A DNA stretch of 64,000 bases from Adhaeribacter swui (GTDB lineage Bacteria; Bacteroidota; Bacteroidia; Cytophagales; Hymenobacteraceae): NCBI RefSeq assembly GCF_014217805.1, contig NZ_CP055156.1, positions 3,974,585 through 4,038,584 of the forward strand, in the 5' to 3' direction. The notes beneath the pieces were generated by a model. That model searched no databases, was not told the origin of the DNA, and saw only the letters and a program-made list of their open reading frames with translations. How positions within the stretch are numbered: position 1 is the first letter of the stretch; each line of letters begins with the position of its first letter. The translations under genes were made by a program, and so were the position numbers. Shown piece after piece: positions 16,681 through 25,324 of the stretch.

Positions 16681-18915
16681 TTACTCAATCTTAAACCGGA
16701 GGCCACCGTAAATTACCCGGCCTACAATCGGACCCCAAACCATACTGGCGTCAAAATTGTTGCCAAACGGATTTCCTGCATCTATAATCGGATTAGCTTG
16801 CTTAAAGTTCAGTAAGTTTTCGCCGCCGGCGTATAGTTCAAACCGCTTAAATGCCCGGGTAACCTGACCATTTAATACGTAATACCTTTCTGAATATTTT
16901 ACCTCCTGCGCCGAACCTGGGTGCGTGTGTTCTGTAGTGGGCACCGGGCGTAAGCCAAACCACTGCGTAGTTAAATCAACCCGCCATTTATCAAAAGGCG
17001 TGGCAAAAGCTGCATTTACAAAAAAGCGATGTTTCGGGTTAAAAGGTTTATTCAGTAGGTTGTTATTGTAGGTGGTTCTTACATCGAAGTACTTATAAGC
17101 TGCTTTGAGGTCCAAACCAGGCGCTACTTCTAACTGAACTTCGGTTTGAAAGCTTTTTGAAAAGGATTTGCCTTGCAGGTTGCTGAAGATTACCGCATTG
17201 GGATTGGAGTACATGTCCGCTACTACCTGGTTTCGGAAACGGGTATAGTAATAGTCGGTTACAAACGTGCCCTTCCGGGTGCCTATGGTAAAGTACTGCG
17301 TAAAGGAGCCGCCCACATTCCAGGCTTTTTCGGGTTGTAATTTTTCGTTGAATATAAATGCGCGGGAACTGACCAGGGAACCGGAATTTTCGGCAATAGG
17401 ATTAGCTACCCTAAATCCTTGACCAGCAGCTACCCGGAAAATACTGTTGGGAGTAAAGTCGTATTTAAAGTTTAACCGCGGAGTAAATACCGAACCGTAC
17501 AAGTTATGGTAGTTGTACCGGGCTCCGGCCACAATGGTCAGGTTTTGGTTATCCTGGTAAACGTACTCGAAAAATGCGCCAGGCACCGATTCTTTCCGGT
17601 TAAAGTTTTGTATCGAGAGTTGTTCCTGATAGTCGTCTCGTTGGTAATCTAATCCGGCTTTGTAGGTATGCTGGGTATTGCCGAAAATAGATTGAAAAAG
17701 TAACCGGGCCAGTAAACTATTTTGCTCTCCGTTGTATTGGCGCTGCCTGTAAATCGAATGAAACTGATGCCGCGTGCCCGATACTATAACTCCAATGCTT
17801 TGGTAAGGCTTGCCCGGAAAAGTATAAGAAGTTTTATTGTACGCCTGCAACCGTTTGGTATTCGATTCGATGCCGTAATTTGCCTGCGATCCTGCTTCAG
17901 CCTGGCCTTTTTGGTAATCAACCTGGCCGCCTAAACGGTCTTCTTGTAAAGCCTGAATACCTACTTCCGATACCACATTTTTGCCGCTTAAGTATTTCCA
18001 TTTATTAAAAACGTTGTATTGCGTACTTAAAGGCAAATCTAAAAAGCGGTCATGGTTGCGGTCTACTCGGTTGCCAATATGGTCCGTGTGGAACATGAGT
18101 ACGGTACTTAGCTTTTTAGTAAGGTTAGTTGAAAAGTTAACATTCCCGTCGAATTTAGCCAAGCTGTTTCCATACAGGTTCACTAATAAACGGTCTGTTT
18201 TTTCGGGTTCTTTCAAGCGCACGTTCACCTGCCCCGAAATAGATTCGTAACCATTTATTACCGAGCCCATGCCTTTAATAATATCAATAGATTCGATGTA
18301 AGTGCCCGAAAGATAGTTTAAGCGGTACGGAGTAGCCAAACCCCGCAGGTTCGGGATATTATCAGTAGTTAGTAAAGTGTAAGCGCCATCCAGACCCAGC
18401 ATCTGGATCTGACGGGCGCCCGAAACGGCATCGGAGGTGGTAACTTCCACAGAGGCATTGGTTTCAAAGCTTTCGGCCAGGTTGCAGCACGCCGATTTCG
18501 TTAAGTCTTTAGCCGTGATAATTTGGGTGTGCGTAGGTGTAAGCGCCGAAAATCGCTCAGTTTTACCAATTACTGTAACTTCGTTTAACGTTCTGGATTT
18601 CTGCAGAACAACGTTTACGGGTACATTCGGCTCTACTGCTACTGTATCGGATTGGTAGCCAATATAACTGACAATAAGGTGGGTAGATGCCGCCGTACTA
18701 TCGCTAGGTAAAGCTAAAGTAAAAAAACCTTTGTCGTTGGTAACAGTACCAGCCGCGTTGTTTGGCCAGTAAACCGAAGCTCCGATGAGCGGGGAGTTCT
18801 GGCCATTTACTTTTTCATAAACGTGACCAGTTATAGTTTGAGCTAATAAGTAGTTATTTTTGAATAAAAGGAGCCCCAGGAGGATAAAACCTGAGAACCA
18901 ATAGGTAGATTTCAT
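16681..18915 (-). CDS. TonB-dependent outer-membrane receptor, metal-operon type
   Basis: 744 residues. A signal peptide (about 1-25) is followed by a carboxypeptidase-like regulatory domain (about 26-110), a plug domain (about 125-230) and a beta-barrel ending in an aromatic-poor GLRFKIE terminus. In the plug, TKSACCNLAESFETNASVEV and LLTTDNIPNLRGL place it in a Bacteroidota group often next to HMA and Cys-pair proteins. The paired cysteines in the plug might touch a metal. It imports a ligand through the outer membrane with TonB-ExbBD energy; copper or a metal complex is the best guess from context. Confidence 0.88.
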   Translation of the reverse strand: MKSTYWFSGFILLGLLLFKNNYLLAQTITGHVYEKVNGQNSPLIGASVYWPNNAAGTVTNDKGFFTLALPSDSTAASTHLIVSYIGYQSDTVAVEPNVPVNVVLQKSRTLNEVTVIGKTERFSALTPTHTQIITAKDLTKSACCNLAESFETNASVEVTTSDAVSGARQIQMLGLDGAYTLLTTDNIPNLRGLATPYRLNYLSGTYIESIDIIKGMGSVINGYESISGQVNVRLKEPEKTDRLLVNLYGNSLAKFDGNVNFSTNLTKKLSTVLMFHTDHIGNRVDRNHDRFLDLPLSTQYNVFNKWKYLSGKNVVSEVGIQALQEDRLGGQVDYQKGQAEAGSQANYGIESNTKRLQAYNKTSYTFPGKPYQSIGVIVSGTRHQFHSIYRQRQYNGEQNSLLARLLFQSIFGNTQHTYKAGLDYQRDDYQEQLSIQNFNRKESVPGAFFEYVYQDNQNLTIVAGARYNYHNLYGSVFTPRLNFKYDFTPNSIFRVAAGQGFRVANPIAENSGSLVSSRAFIFNEKLQPEKAWNVGGSFTQYFTIGTRKGTFVTDYYYTRFRNQVVADMYSNPNAVIFSNLQGKSFSKSFQTEVQLEVAPGLDLKAAYKYFDVRTTYNNNLLNKPFNPKHRFFVNAAFATPFDKWRVDLTTQWFGLRPVPTTEHTHPGSAQEVKYSERYYVLNGQVTRAFKRFELYAGGENLLNFKQANPIIDAGNPFGNNFDASMVWGPIVGRVIYGGLRFKIE

Positions 18916-19004
18916 TGCTAAAATTTTAAAAATTTAAAAAAACAGGAAAGCCAGGCAAAGCAGATGCAGCTACTTTATCTGGTACAAGGTGTTTTAATAA
19001 ATTT

Positions 19005-19424
19005 CTAAACTAGAAACTGGTGCAACGATTTTAGCAGCTCGGTGCCAAAAAGTGGGGGAGATTTGTTGTTATCTACAAAGGTCGTCGTATCAACGGGTAC
19101 TGGTACGTACCATTCAAAAGCAACTTCCTGCTCCAGGGGCAACAGTACCGGAACTTTAACGGTATTGGGCTTTTCGGCGGCTGGTGTTTGTAGCTTGTGG
19201 TATTGTGTAGCCGTGATGCAGCATTTCTGGCTGACTTTGGTTTTAGCAGAGGTTGGCTTTTCCTTTTTTTCTTTCGTGCAGCAAGAGTCGGCCTGCGGTT
19301 TAGCTGGCATGTTGCCAATGCCGGCCATTAAGCAAATTTGTTCGGTAGCCGCCATGCCTACCGATCCCAACGTAATCACGAGGGCCAGGCACAAACAGAT
19401 TATCCGGGCAAATTGCTTTTTCAT
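19005..19424 (-). CDS. Small exported Cys-pair protein (HYC_CC_PP-like), head of the metal operon
   Basis: 139 residues: a signal peptide or anchor (about 1-26), then QICLMAG, SCCTKEKKEK, QKCCITATQYHKL and a KSPPLFG tail. The order of a single Cys, CC pairs and a PP motif matches the small Bacteroidota proteins called HYC_CC_PP, which occur ahead of TonB receptors in metal loci. The opposite strand also carries an open frame of similar length, but it lacks a recognisable pattern. A TAAATTTG element lies only 5 bases upstream of the ATG, suggesting a leaderless transcript. Confidence 0.75.
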   Translation of the reverse strand: MKKQFARIICLCLALVITLGSVGMAATEQICLMAGIGNMPAKPQADSCCTKEKKEKPTSAKTKVSQKCCITATQYHKLQTPAAEKPNTVKVPVLLPLEQEVAFEWYVPVPVDTTTFVDNNKSPPLFGTELLKSLHQFLV

Positions 19425-19428
19425 ACCG

Positions 19429-19470
19429 CAAATTTAGGAAAAATCTTCCACTTTCTCCCACTTTTCTGCC
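19429..19470 (-). promoter_or_regulatory. Promoter of the metal operon with MraZ-box-like repeats
   Basis: The minus strand reads TAAATTTG from 19436 to 19429, a perfect -7 element, so transcription would start at or beside the ATG at 19424. No TTG is found at the -33 position. Instead, the region 19448-19470 reads AAAGTGGGAGAAAGTGGAAG on the minus strand, two GTGG units 10 bases apart, like the MraZ repeats upstream of mraZ. Confidence 0.4.
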
Positions 19471-19618
19471 AGGTTCTTTTTACTAGACTCAATCCAGTTC
19501 TTTACTGGTTTTGTAAATATTTGCTTCTTAATGCTTTAAGAAAAAACAAAGCTATTTAGCGAAGAAAAAGGCCATTTGCAGCCCAATAACCAAGTTTTTA
19601 AAACCAGGATGATAACTA

Positions 19619-19665
19619 TGTGGATAATGTGTATAAGTGGTGGGGATAACCATAATTTATCCACA
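19619..19665. promoter_or_regulatory. Cluster of DnaA boxes upstream of mraZ
   Basis: Three perfect matches to the DnaA consensus TTATNCACA occur within 47 bases: TGTGGATAA (19619-19627, minus orientation), TGTGTATAA (19628-19636, minus orientation, directly adjacent) and TTATCCACA (19657-19665, plus). A fourth site, TGGGGATAA (19641-19649), has one mismatch. This could put the dcw promoter under DnaA control or be part of an origin; no dnaA or dnaN gene is nearby. Confidence 0.6.
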
Positions 19666-19666
19666 A

Positions 19667-19721
19667 AGTGGTAAAAAGTGGGAGAACGTGGTTGACAAAA
19701 TTTTTGGATTGCGTACATTTG
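19667..19721 (+). promoter_or_regulatory. dcw operon promoter overlapped by an MraZ box
   Basis: Three direct repeats with a 10-base period begin at 19669, 19679 and 19689: TGGTAAAAAG, TGGGAGAACG, TGGTTGACAA. This matches the known MraZ operator form (TGGGN repeats in E. coli, AAAGTG in mollicutes). The third repeat overlaps the -33 TTG (19692-19694), which lies exactly 19 bases before TACATTTG (19714-19721), a perfect -7 element. Auto-repression by MraZ is therefore likely. Confidence 0.75.
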
Positions 19722-19757
19722 TTTACCTGAGAAATTTTAAAAAATCGGGTAGGTCCT

Positions 19758-20225
19758 ATGAACTTTCTCTCCGGTGAATACGAGTGCAAGCTGGATCCGA
19801 AAGGAAGGTTGGTTTTACCTGCAAAGATTAAAGCCAATCTACCGGAGGAGTCGGGCAATCACGTGGTATTAACCCGTGGGTTCGAGCCATGCCTGGTGCT
19901 GTATCCCAAGCAGGAGTGGAAGAAAATTTACGATCGGGTAGCGGGCCTGAACGAGTTTAATGAGGAATACCGGCACTTTCAACGGAATTTTTTTCGGGGA
20001 AATACCGAGATTGAACTAGATAATACCGGCCGTTTTATTTTGCCGCGCACCATGGTGCGTTACGCCGAAATAGACAAAGACGCAATTGTAGTGGGTTTAG
20101 GCAACCGGGTAGAAATCTGGAATCCGGATAAGTATGAGGAGTTCCTGATAAAAGATCAGGAAAGTTTTTCGCAGCTGGCGCAAAAGTTTTTAGGTGACCA
20201 GCCTTTAAATCCTGTAGTAGAATAA
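19758..20225 (+). CDS. mraZ: Transcriptional regulator MraZ
   Basis: 155 residues with two SpoVT/AbrB-like swapped-hairpin modules. The first holds GEYECKLDPKGRLVLPAKIK and the second TEIELDNTGRFILPRTMVRYA; the D-x-K/T-G-R motifs make the DNA-contacting loops. MraZ forms a ring-shaped octamer or dodecamer that binds direct repeats ahead of the dcw operon and represses it. The family's usual length is about 145-155. It is the first gene of the cluster; rsmH starts at the base after its stop codon. Confidence 0.96.
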   Translation: MNFLSGEYECKLDPKGRLVLPAKIKANLPEESGNHVVLTRGFEPCLVLYPKQEWKKIYDRVAGLNEFNEEYRHFQRNFFRGNTEIELDNTGRFILPRTMVRYAEIDKDAIVVGLGNRVEIWNPDKYEEFLIKDQESFSQLAQKFLGDQPLNPVVE

Positions 20226-21131
20226 ATGACGTATCATGTTCCTGTTTTATTACCGGAGTCTGTAGAAGCGCTGGCTATAAAGCCCGGTGGTACCTACGTG
20301 GATGTTACTTTTGGTGGTGGTGGACACTCCCAGTATATATTAAATAAACTCTCGGATGGCGCCCGGTTATTTGGTTTTGACCAGGATAAGGATGCGGAGC
20401 AGCAGGCGCAAGCAATAGCAAACCCGGCTTTTACTTTTGTGAAAGCTAACTTTCGCTATTTAAAAAAATACTTACGGTTGTACGGGGTTAAAGAGGTAGA
20501 TGGCATTCTGGCCGATCTGGGCGTATCGTCGCACCAGTTTAACGTGCCGGAACGCGGTTTTTCTACTCGGTTTGATGGTCCATTGGATATGCGCATGGAC
20601 CCGGAGGCTCCTTTGTCGGCGCAGCAGGTTTTAGAAACCTACTCCGAAGAAGAGCTGCACCGGATATTTGGCATGTACGGCGAAGTAAAGAATGCCCGCA
20701 CCCTGGCCCGGCAAATAGTCATGGCCCGGAGCAGCCAGAGTATGGAAACCATCGCGGATTTTAAAAAAATAATCGCCAGCCTGATTCCGCGCGGGAAAGA
20801 AAACAAGTACCTGGCGCAGGTTTTTCAGGCTTTGCGCATCGAAGTAAACGATGAATTAAAAGCGCTGGAAGAAATGCTGGAACAAGCCGCGGCCGTGTTA
20901 AAGCCCGGCGGGCGCTTGGTGGTTATTTCGTACCATTCGCTGGAAGACCGGCTGGTGAAAAATTTTATTGCCAAAGGAAAGTTTTTTGGGGAAGTAGAAA
21001 AAGATTTATTCGGCAACGAAATCAAACCGTTGGAGTCGGTTATCCGCAAACCCATTGTACCATCCGACAAAGAATTACAGGAAAATAATCGTTCCCGGAG
21101 CGCGAAATTAAGAGTAGCGCAAAAATTATGA
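20226..21131 (+). CDS. rsmH: 16S rRNA (cytosine1402-N4)-methyltransferase RsmH (MraW)
   Basis: 301 residues. HVPVLLPESVEAL opens the protein as in other RsmH. The SAM-binding motif I is YVDVTFGGGGHS, and further family segments include GVSSHQFNVPERGFS, LDMRMDP and VISYHSLEDRLVK. It methylates N4 of C1402 in 16S rRNA, tuning decoding in the P site. It is the second dcw gene, in the conserved position between mraZ and ftsL. A 109-base gap without a reading frame separates it from ftsL. Confidence 0.96.
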   Translation: MTYHVPVLLPESVEALAIKPGGTYVDVTFGGGGHSQYILNKLSDGARLFGFDQDKDAEQQAQAIANPAFTFVKANFRYLKKYLRLYGVKEVDGILADLGVSSHQFNVPERGFSTRFDGPLDMRMDPEAPLSAQQVLETYSEEELHRIFGMYGEVKNARTLARQIVMARSSQSMETIADFKKIIASLIPRGKENKYLAQVFQALRIEVNDELKALEEMLEQAAAVLKPGGRLVVISYHSLEDRLVKNFIAKGKFFGEVEKDLFGNEIKPLESVIRKPIVPSDKELQENNRSRSAKLRVAQKL

Positions 21132-21240
21132 GTTGAGCACGGAATAGTAAGTATTAAGGAGAAAGTAATAGGGAAAAAGAAGAAGCAAATTGTAGAGGTA
21201 AACGGACAACCTAAAACAGATAACTTAAAAACGAAGAATT

Positions 21241-21675
21241 ATGGCATATAATACAGTAAAGGAAATACCGCCGGTAAAGGCCAACGCCAATACGCTGCGA
21301 CCGGTGCCGGTACCACCCCCGGTAGAAGTGCCCCGCCAAAAAGGCACCAGCTTGTTTCATTTACTGGATCGTTACACGAAAGTAGATAGTATTTTTCAGG
21401 ATGGGTTACCGGTAAAATACCTGCCTTACGTGCTTTATATCATGGGAATAACCTTGTTTTACATTGGTAACACCCATTACGCCGAAAAAACCATCCGTAA
21501 AATCGACCGCACCAAAAGCGAAACCGAAGACTTGCGGGCCGATTATACTACGCTAAAATCCGACTACATGGAAGCCAGTAAGCAAAGCGAAGTGGCGCGC
21601 AAAGTAGCACCGGCCGGAATCATCGAAAGTTCATCACCACCTTATCAAATTGAAGTAGATGGGGAAGAATATTAA
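21241..21675 (+). CDS. ftsL: FtsL-like cell division protein
   Basis: 144 residues: a proline-rich cytoplasmic N-terminus (about 1-60), one transmembrane helix (about 61-78; YVLYIMGITLFYIGN) and a periplasmic coiled coil (about 80-120; KTIRKIDRTKSETEDLRADY). This is the layout of FtsL, which forms a complex with FtsB and FtsQ and activates FtsWI septal synthesis. Sequence conservation in the family is low, so the name rests mainly on topology and on position between rsmH and ftsI. Its end overlaps ftsI by 17 bases. Confidence 0.85.
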   Translation: MAYNTVKEIPPVKANANTLRPVPVPPPVEVPRQKGTSLFHLLDRYTKVDSIFQDGLPVKYLPYVLYIMGITLFYIGNTHYAEKTIRKIDRTKSETEDLRADYTTLKSDYMEASKQSEVARKVAPAGIIESSSPPYQIEVDGEEY

Positions 21676-23755
21676 AAAATCAATTGTTACCCGGGTACGG
21701 GTAGCATTTTTGTGCGTATGCCTCTTTGCTGGCGCTATTTTCTATAAGGTAGTCCGGATTCAGTACCTGGAAGGAACCAAGTGGCGTCAGATTGCCAAAG
21801 AAAGCCGGATTATTTACCAGCCGGTTTATGCTACCCGGGGCAATATTTTCTCGGATAACGAAAGCATTCTGGCTACCTCGTTGCCTTTTTACCGGGTTGC
21901 TTTTGATGCCACCATCTGCGACGATAAAGTTTTTAACAAAGGCATTGATTCGTTGGCCTTTTTATTATCGCGTTTTTATAAAGACAAATCTCCGGAAGGA
22001 TACCGCCGCAAGATAAAAAATGCCCGAGCCGAGAAACGGCGTTACCTGCGTTTGCACCCCATGCAGATTAATTACCAGGAGAAAAAGATGATGGCGTCTT
22101 GGCCTATTTTTCGGGCGGGTAAGAATAAAGGCGGGGTAATTTTTGAAAAAGTAGACAAGCGTTTCCGGCCGTTTGGCTCCTTGGCGCAACGTACCATTGG
22201 CCGCATGACCGAAGATGGGAACGGCTCGGGCCTGGAGTTTACTTATAATCGCCAGTTGGCCGGTAAAGACGGCGAAGCTTTGTTTGAGCGCATGGCCGGC
22301 GGTAACAAACCTATATACGACGGCACCGAAATAAAACCCCTACCGGGCTACGATATTAAAACTACCATTGATATTAACCTGCAGGACGTAGCCGAAAATG
22401 CCTTGTACAAAGCTTTAGTATTAAATAATGCCCAGTACGGCTGCGTGATTTTGATGGAAGTAAAAACCGGGGCTATAAAAGCCATTGCTAACTTAGGCAA
22501 AGCCGGTGAAGGTGTTTACGTAGAAAATTACAACTATGCCGTAGGGGATCATGGCCGTACGGAACCAGGTTCTACTTTTAAATTAGCTTCCATGATGGCA
22601 TTGTTCGAAGATACCGATTTAACTCCGGAAGATACCGTGGATACCGGTCACGGACGCCAGGTATTCGGGGGTGTAAGTATGGGCGAAGCGCACGGCGGCG
22701 GCTTTGGTAAAATTTCGATTTCCCAGGTTTTTGAAAAATCATCCAACGTTGGTACTGCCAAATTAATCGAAACCCACTTTGGTAAAAATCCGGAAAAATA
22801 CATTGCGTATTTACAGCAGTTTGGCATCGATAAGCCGCTGGGCTTTCAGATGCACGGCGAAGCTAAACCCTACATCCGCAAAACCACCGACCGGGGCTGG
22901 AGCCGTTCTACCTTGTCCCGGATGGCGATTGGTTATGGTTTAAAAATTTCGCCTTTACAAACCCTGGCTTTTTACAATGCAGTGGCTAATAACGGCATAA
23001 AAGTAAAGCCCATGATTGTAAAAGAAATCCGGAAAGCCGATGCCGTGGTAGATTCATTCGAAACGGAAACTTTAGGTCGGATTTGCTCCGAAGAAACCGC
23101 TAAACAATTGCGCTCTATAATGGAAGCGGTAGTAGAAAAAGGAACCGGTAAACAAGTTAAAAATTTAAATTATAAAGTGGCTGGTAAAACCGGAACTTCC
23201 TGGAAGACCAAAAACGGTAAGTACATTAAAGATTATTCTACTTCGTTTGCGGGTTATTTCCCGGCCGATAATCCCAAGTATTCTTGCATCATTATTATTG
23301 ATACGCCTAAAAAAGGCCGGATTTACGGGGGCGATGTAGCAGCCCCGGTATTCCGGGAATTAGCCGACAAAGCCTATGTGCGCGACCTCGCCATCCATAA
23401 ACCATTTGCTGCCTTAATAACACCGGATAAGCGCGTTTTACCACCGGTAAAGGCCGGTCAACAAGAAGAATTAACTTTAATCTGCAACCGCATTGGCATC
23501 AGCAGTCACCCGGTAGCAGACCAGGAATGGATTAAAGCCGACTCGCAGGCTCATTCGTACGCCTGGAAGCCGGTTCCGTTGCAAGTAGGGCGGGTGCCCG
23601 ATGTAAGCGGCATGACCTTGCGCGATGCTTTGTTTTTACTCGGCAATCAAGGTTTAAAAGTGAAAAAAGTTGGATTAGGGCGGGTGCAAAAGCAATCTTT
23701 GGAGCCAGGTTCCCCAATTCAGAAAGGAAGTACCATTATTCTAACCCTTAGTTGA
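21659..23755 (+). CDS. ftsI: Septal peptidoglycan transpeptidase FtsI (PBP) with C-terminal PASTA domain
   Basis: 698 residues. One N-terminal transmembrane helix (about 12-30), a dimerisation domain, then the transpeptidase domain with all three active-site motifs: S305-T-F-K308, SSN at 361-363 and K510-T-G. A C-terminal segment (about 640-698; VPDVSGMTLRDALFLLGNQG) is a PASTA domain, as in Bacteroidota and SpoVD-like proteins. It cross-links septal peptidoglycan together with FtsW. The start overlaps ftsL by 17 bases and the stop codon overlaps the murE ATG. Confidence 0.95.
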   Translation: MGKNIKKSIVTRVRVAFLCVCLFAGAIFYKVVRIQYLEGTKWRQIAKESRIIYQPVYATRGNIFSDNESILATSLPFYRVAFDATICDDKVFNKGIDSLAFLLSRFYKDKSPEGYRRKIKNARAEKRRYLRLHPMQINYQEKKMMASWPIFRAGKNKGGVIFEKVDKRFRPFGSLAQRTIGRMTEDGNGSGLEFTYNRQLAGKDGEALFERMAGGNKPIYDGTEIKPLPGYDIKTTIDINLQDVAENALYKALVLNNAQYGCVILMEVKTGAIKAIANLGKAGEGVYVENYNYAVGDHGRTEPGSTFKLASMMALFEDTDLTPEDTVDTGHGRQVFGGVSMGEAHGGGFGKISISQVFEKSSNVGTAKLIETHFGKNPEKYIAYLQQFGIDKPLGFQMHGEAKPYIRKTTDRGWSRSTLSRMAIGYGLKISPLQTLAFYNAVANNGIKVKPMIVKEIRKADAVVDSFETETLGRICSEETAKQLRSIMEAVVEKGTGKQVKNLNYKVAGKTGTSWKTKNGKYIKDYSTSFAGYFPADNPKYSCIIIIDTPKKGRIYGGDVAAPVFRELADKAYVRDLAIHKPFAALITPDKRVLPPVKAGQQEELTLICNRIGISSHPVADQEWIKADSQAHSYAWKPVPLQVGRVPDVSGMTLRDALFLLGNQGLKVKKVGLGRVQKQSLEPGSPIQKGSTIILTLS

Positions 23756-25218
23756 TGCCGGTTTTAGAAAATATTTTAAAAAATGTCTCCGTCGTTCGGC
23801 TTATTGGCCCGAACGACGTTGCTGTTCAGAAGTTAACCTTCGATTCGCGCAAGGTTGCTACCGGAACGGCTTTTTTTGCGATTAAAGGAGTACAAACCGA
23901 TGGGCATGAATATATAGCTAAGGCCATTGAGCAAGGTGCTTCGGTGGTAGTTTGTGAAGTGCTTCCGAACGAATTAGCACCGGTGGTTACTTATGTGCAG
24001 GTAAAAGACAGCAGCGAAGCTTTGGCCTTCATGGCAGCCGCTTTTTACGGCAATCCTTCCCAAAAACTGCAATTAGTAGGCGTAACCGGTACCAATGGTA
24101 AAACCACCTGTGTTACCTTACTCCACAAATTATTCCGGGAGTTGGGTTACAACGTGGGCCTGCTCTCTACGGTGCAAAATCAGATTAACGAGAAAGTAAT
24201 TCCTGCTACCCATACCACCCCCGACGCGATAAATTTAAATATTTTACTGCAGCAAATGGTAGAGGCGGGCTGTACGCATTGCTTTATGGAGGTAAGTTCT
24301 CACGCCTTGGTGCAGCACCGGGTAACCGGCTTAACTTTTGCCGGCGGCATTTTTACCAATATCACCCACGACCACCTGGATTATCATAAAACTTTTGACG
24401 AGTACATCCGGGCCAAGAAAATGTTCTTTGATATGCTGCCGGCCAAAGCTTTTGCCCTGGTAAATGCCGATGATAAACGCGGTGCCGTAATGTTGCAAAA
24501 TACCAAAGCCAGCACGCACGAATATTCTTTACGGAAAGCCACTGAGTTTAAAGCCCGGATTATTGATAATTCTATTCAAGGTTTGCATTTAGAAATTGAA
24601 GGCAATGAAATTTGGTTTAAGCTAATAGGTACGTTTAACGCCTACAATATTTTAGCCGTTTACGGGGCGGCTGTTTTGTTGGGCGAAGAGCCGCACGAAG
24701 TATTAACGGTGCTGTCCAGCTTAACTTCAGCGGCGGGCCGATTTGATTACTTAGTTTCTGATACCCAGATAACCGGTATTGTGGATTATGCCCATACCCC
24801 TGATGCGCTGGAAAACGTGTTGCAAACCATTCAACAAATCCGCACGCCGTCGCAGCAAATTATTACGCTGGTGGGTTGCGGGGGCAATCGCGATGCTACC
24901 AAGCGGCCCATTATGGCCGACATTGCTTGTAAACTGAGCGAGCGGGTAATTTTAACTTCCGATAATCCCCGGTTTGAAGACCCGCAGGAAATACTAAATC
25001 AAATGCAGCAAGGCGTAAAACCGCTGGATTTTAAAAAAACCTTAACTATCGTGGACCGCAAGGAGGCTATTAAAACTGCTTGTGCCCTGGCGAATAAAGG
25101 CGATATAATCTTGGTGGCGGGCAAAGGGCACGAAACCTACCAAGAGGTAAAAGGCGTGAAATACGATTTCGACGATAAAAAGATTTTACAGGAAATGTTT
25201 ACCCAAATGGGAAAATAG
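23755..25218 (+). CDS. murE: UDP-N-acetylmuramoyl-tripeptide synthetase MurE
   Basis: 487 residues. The ATP motif GVTGTNGKTTCVTLL, the central THTTPDAI and GGIFTNITHDHLDYH, and the C-terminal SDNPRFEDP segment are visible. The DNPR motif is the mark of enzymes that add meso-diaminopimelate, so the peptidoglycan is probably of the Gram-negative DAP type. It acts in the cytosol on UDP-MurNAc-L-Ala-D-Glu. The ATG at 23755 overlaps the ftsI stop codon by one base and is preferred to a TTG three bases earlier. Confidence 0.96.
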   Translation: MPVLENILKNVSVVRLIGPNDVAVQKLTFDSRKVATGTAFFAIKGVQTDGHEYIAKAIEQGASVVVCEVLPNELAPVVTYVQVKDSSEALAFMAAAFYGNPSQKLQLVGVTGTNGKTTCVTLLHKLFRELGYNVGLLSTVQNQINEKVIPATHTTPDAINLNILLQQMVEAGCTHCFMEVSSHALVQHRVTGLTFAGGIFTNITHDHLDYHKTFDEYIRAKKMFFDMLPAKAFALVNADDKRGAVMLQNTKASTHEYSLRKATEFKARIIDNSIQGLHLEIEGNEIWFKLIGTFNAYNILAVYGAAVLLGEEPHEVLTVLSSLTSAAGRFDYLVSDTQITGIVDYAHTPDALENVLQTIQQIRTPSQQIITLVGCGGNRDATKRPIMADIACKLSERVILTSDNPRFEDPQEILNQMQQGVKPLDFKKTLTIVDRKEAIKTACALANKGDIILVAGKGHETYQEVKGVKYDFDDKKILQEMFTQMGK

Positions 25219-25324
25219 ATAATATATGGTTGATGAACCCAGTAGAAAAGAAAAATTTTAAAAAATCTGAATTTACCAATTCTAAGCTATAGGCTCATGC
25301 AACCAACCAATAATTAAAACTTAG

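Noticed and set aside
19042-19437. 131-codon plus-strand frame opposite the HYC_CC_PP-like gene
   Set aside because: The minus frame has a signal peptide, Cys pairs and operon context; the plus frame is its mirror.
19425-19757. Gap as a proven replication origin
   Set aside because: DnaA boxes are present, but there is no dnaA/dnaN neighbour and skew cannot be computed from this window, so only a DnaA-site cluster is claimed.
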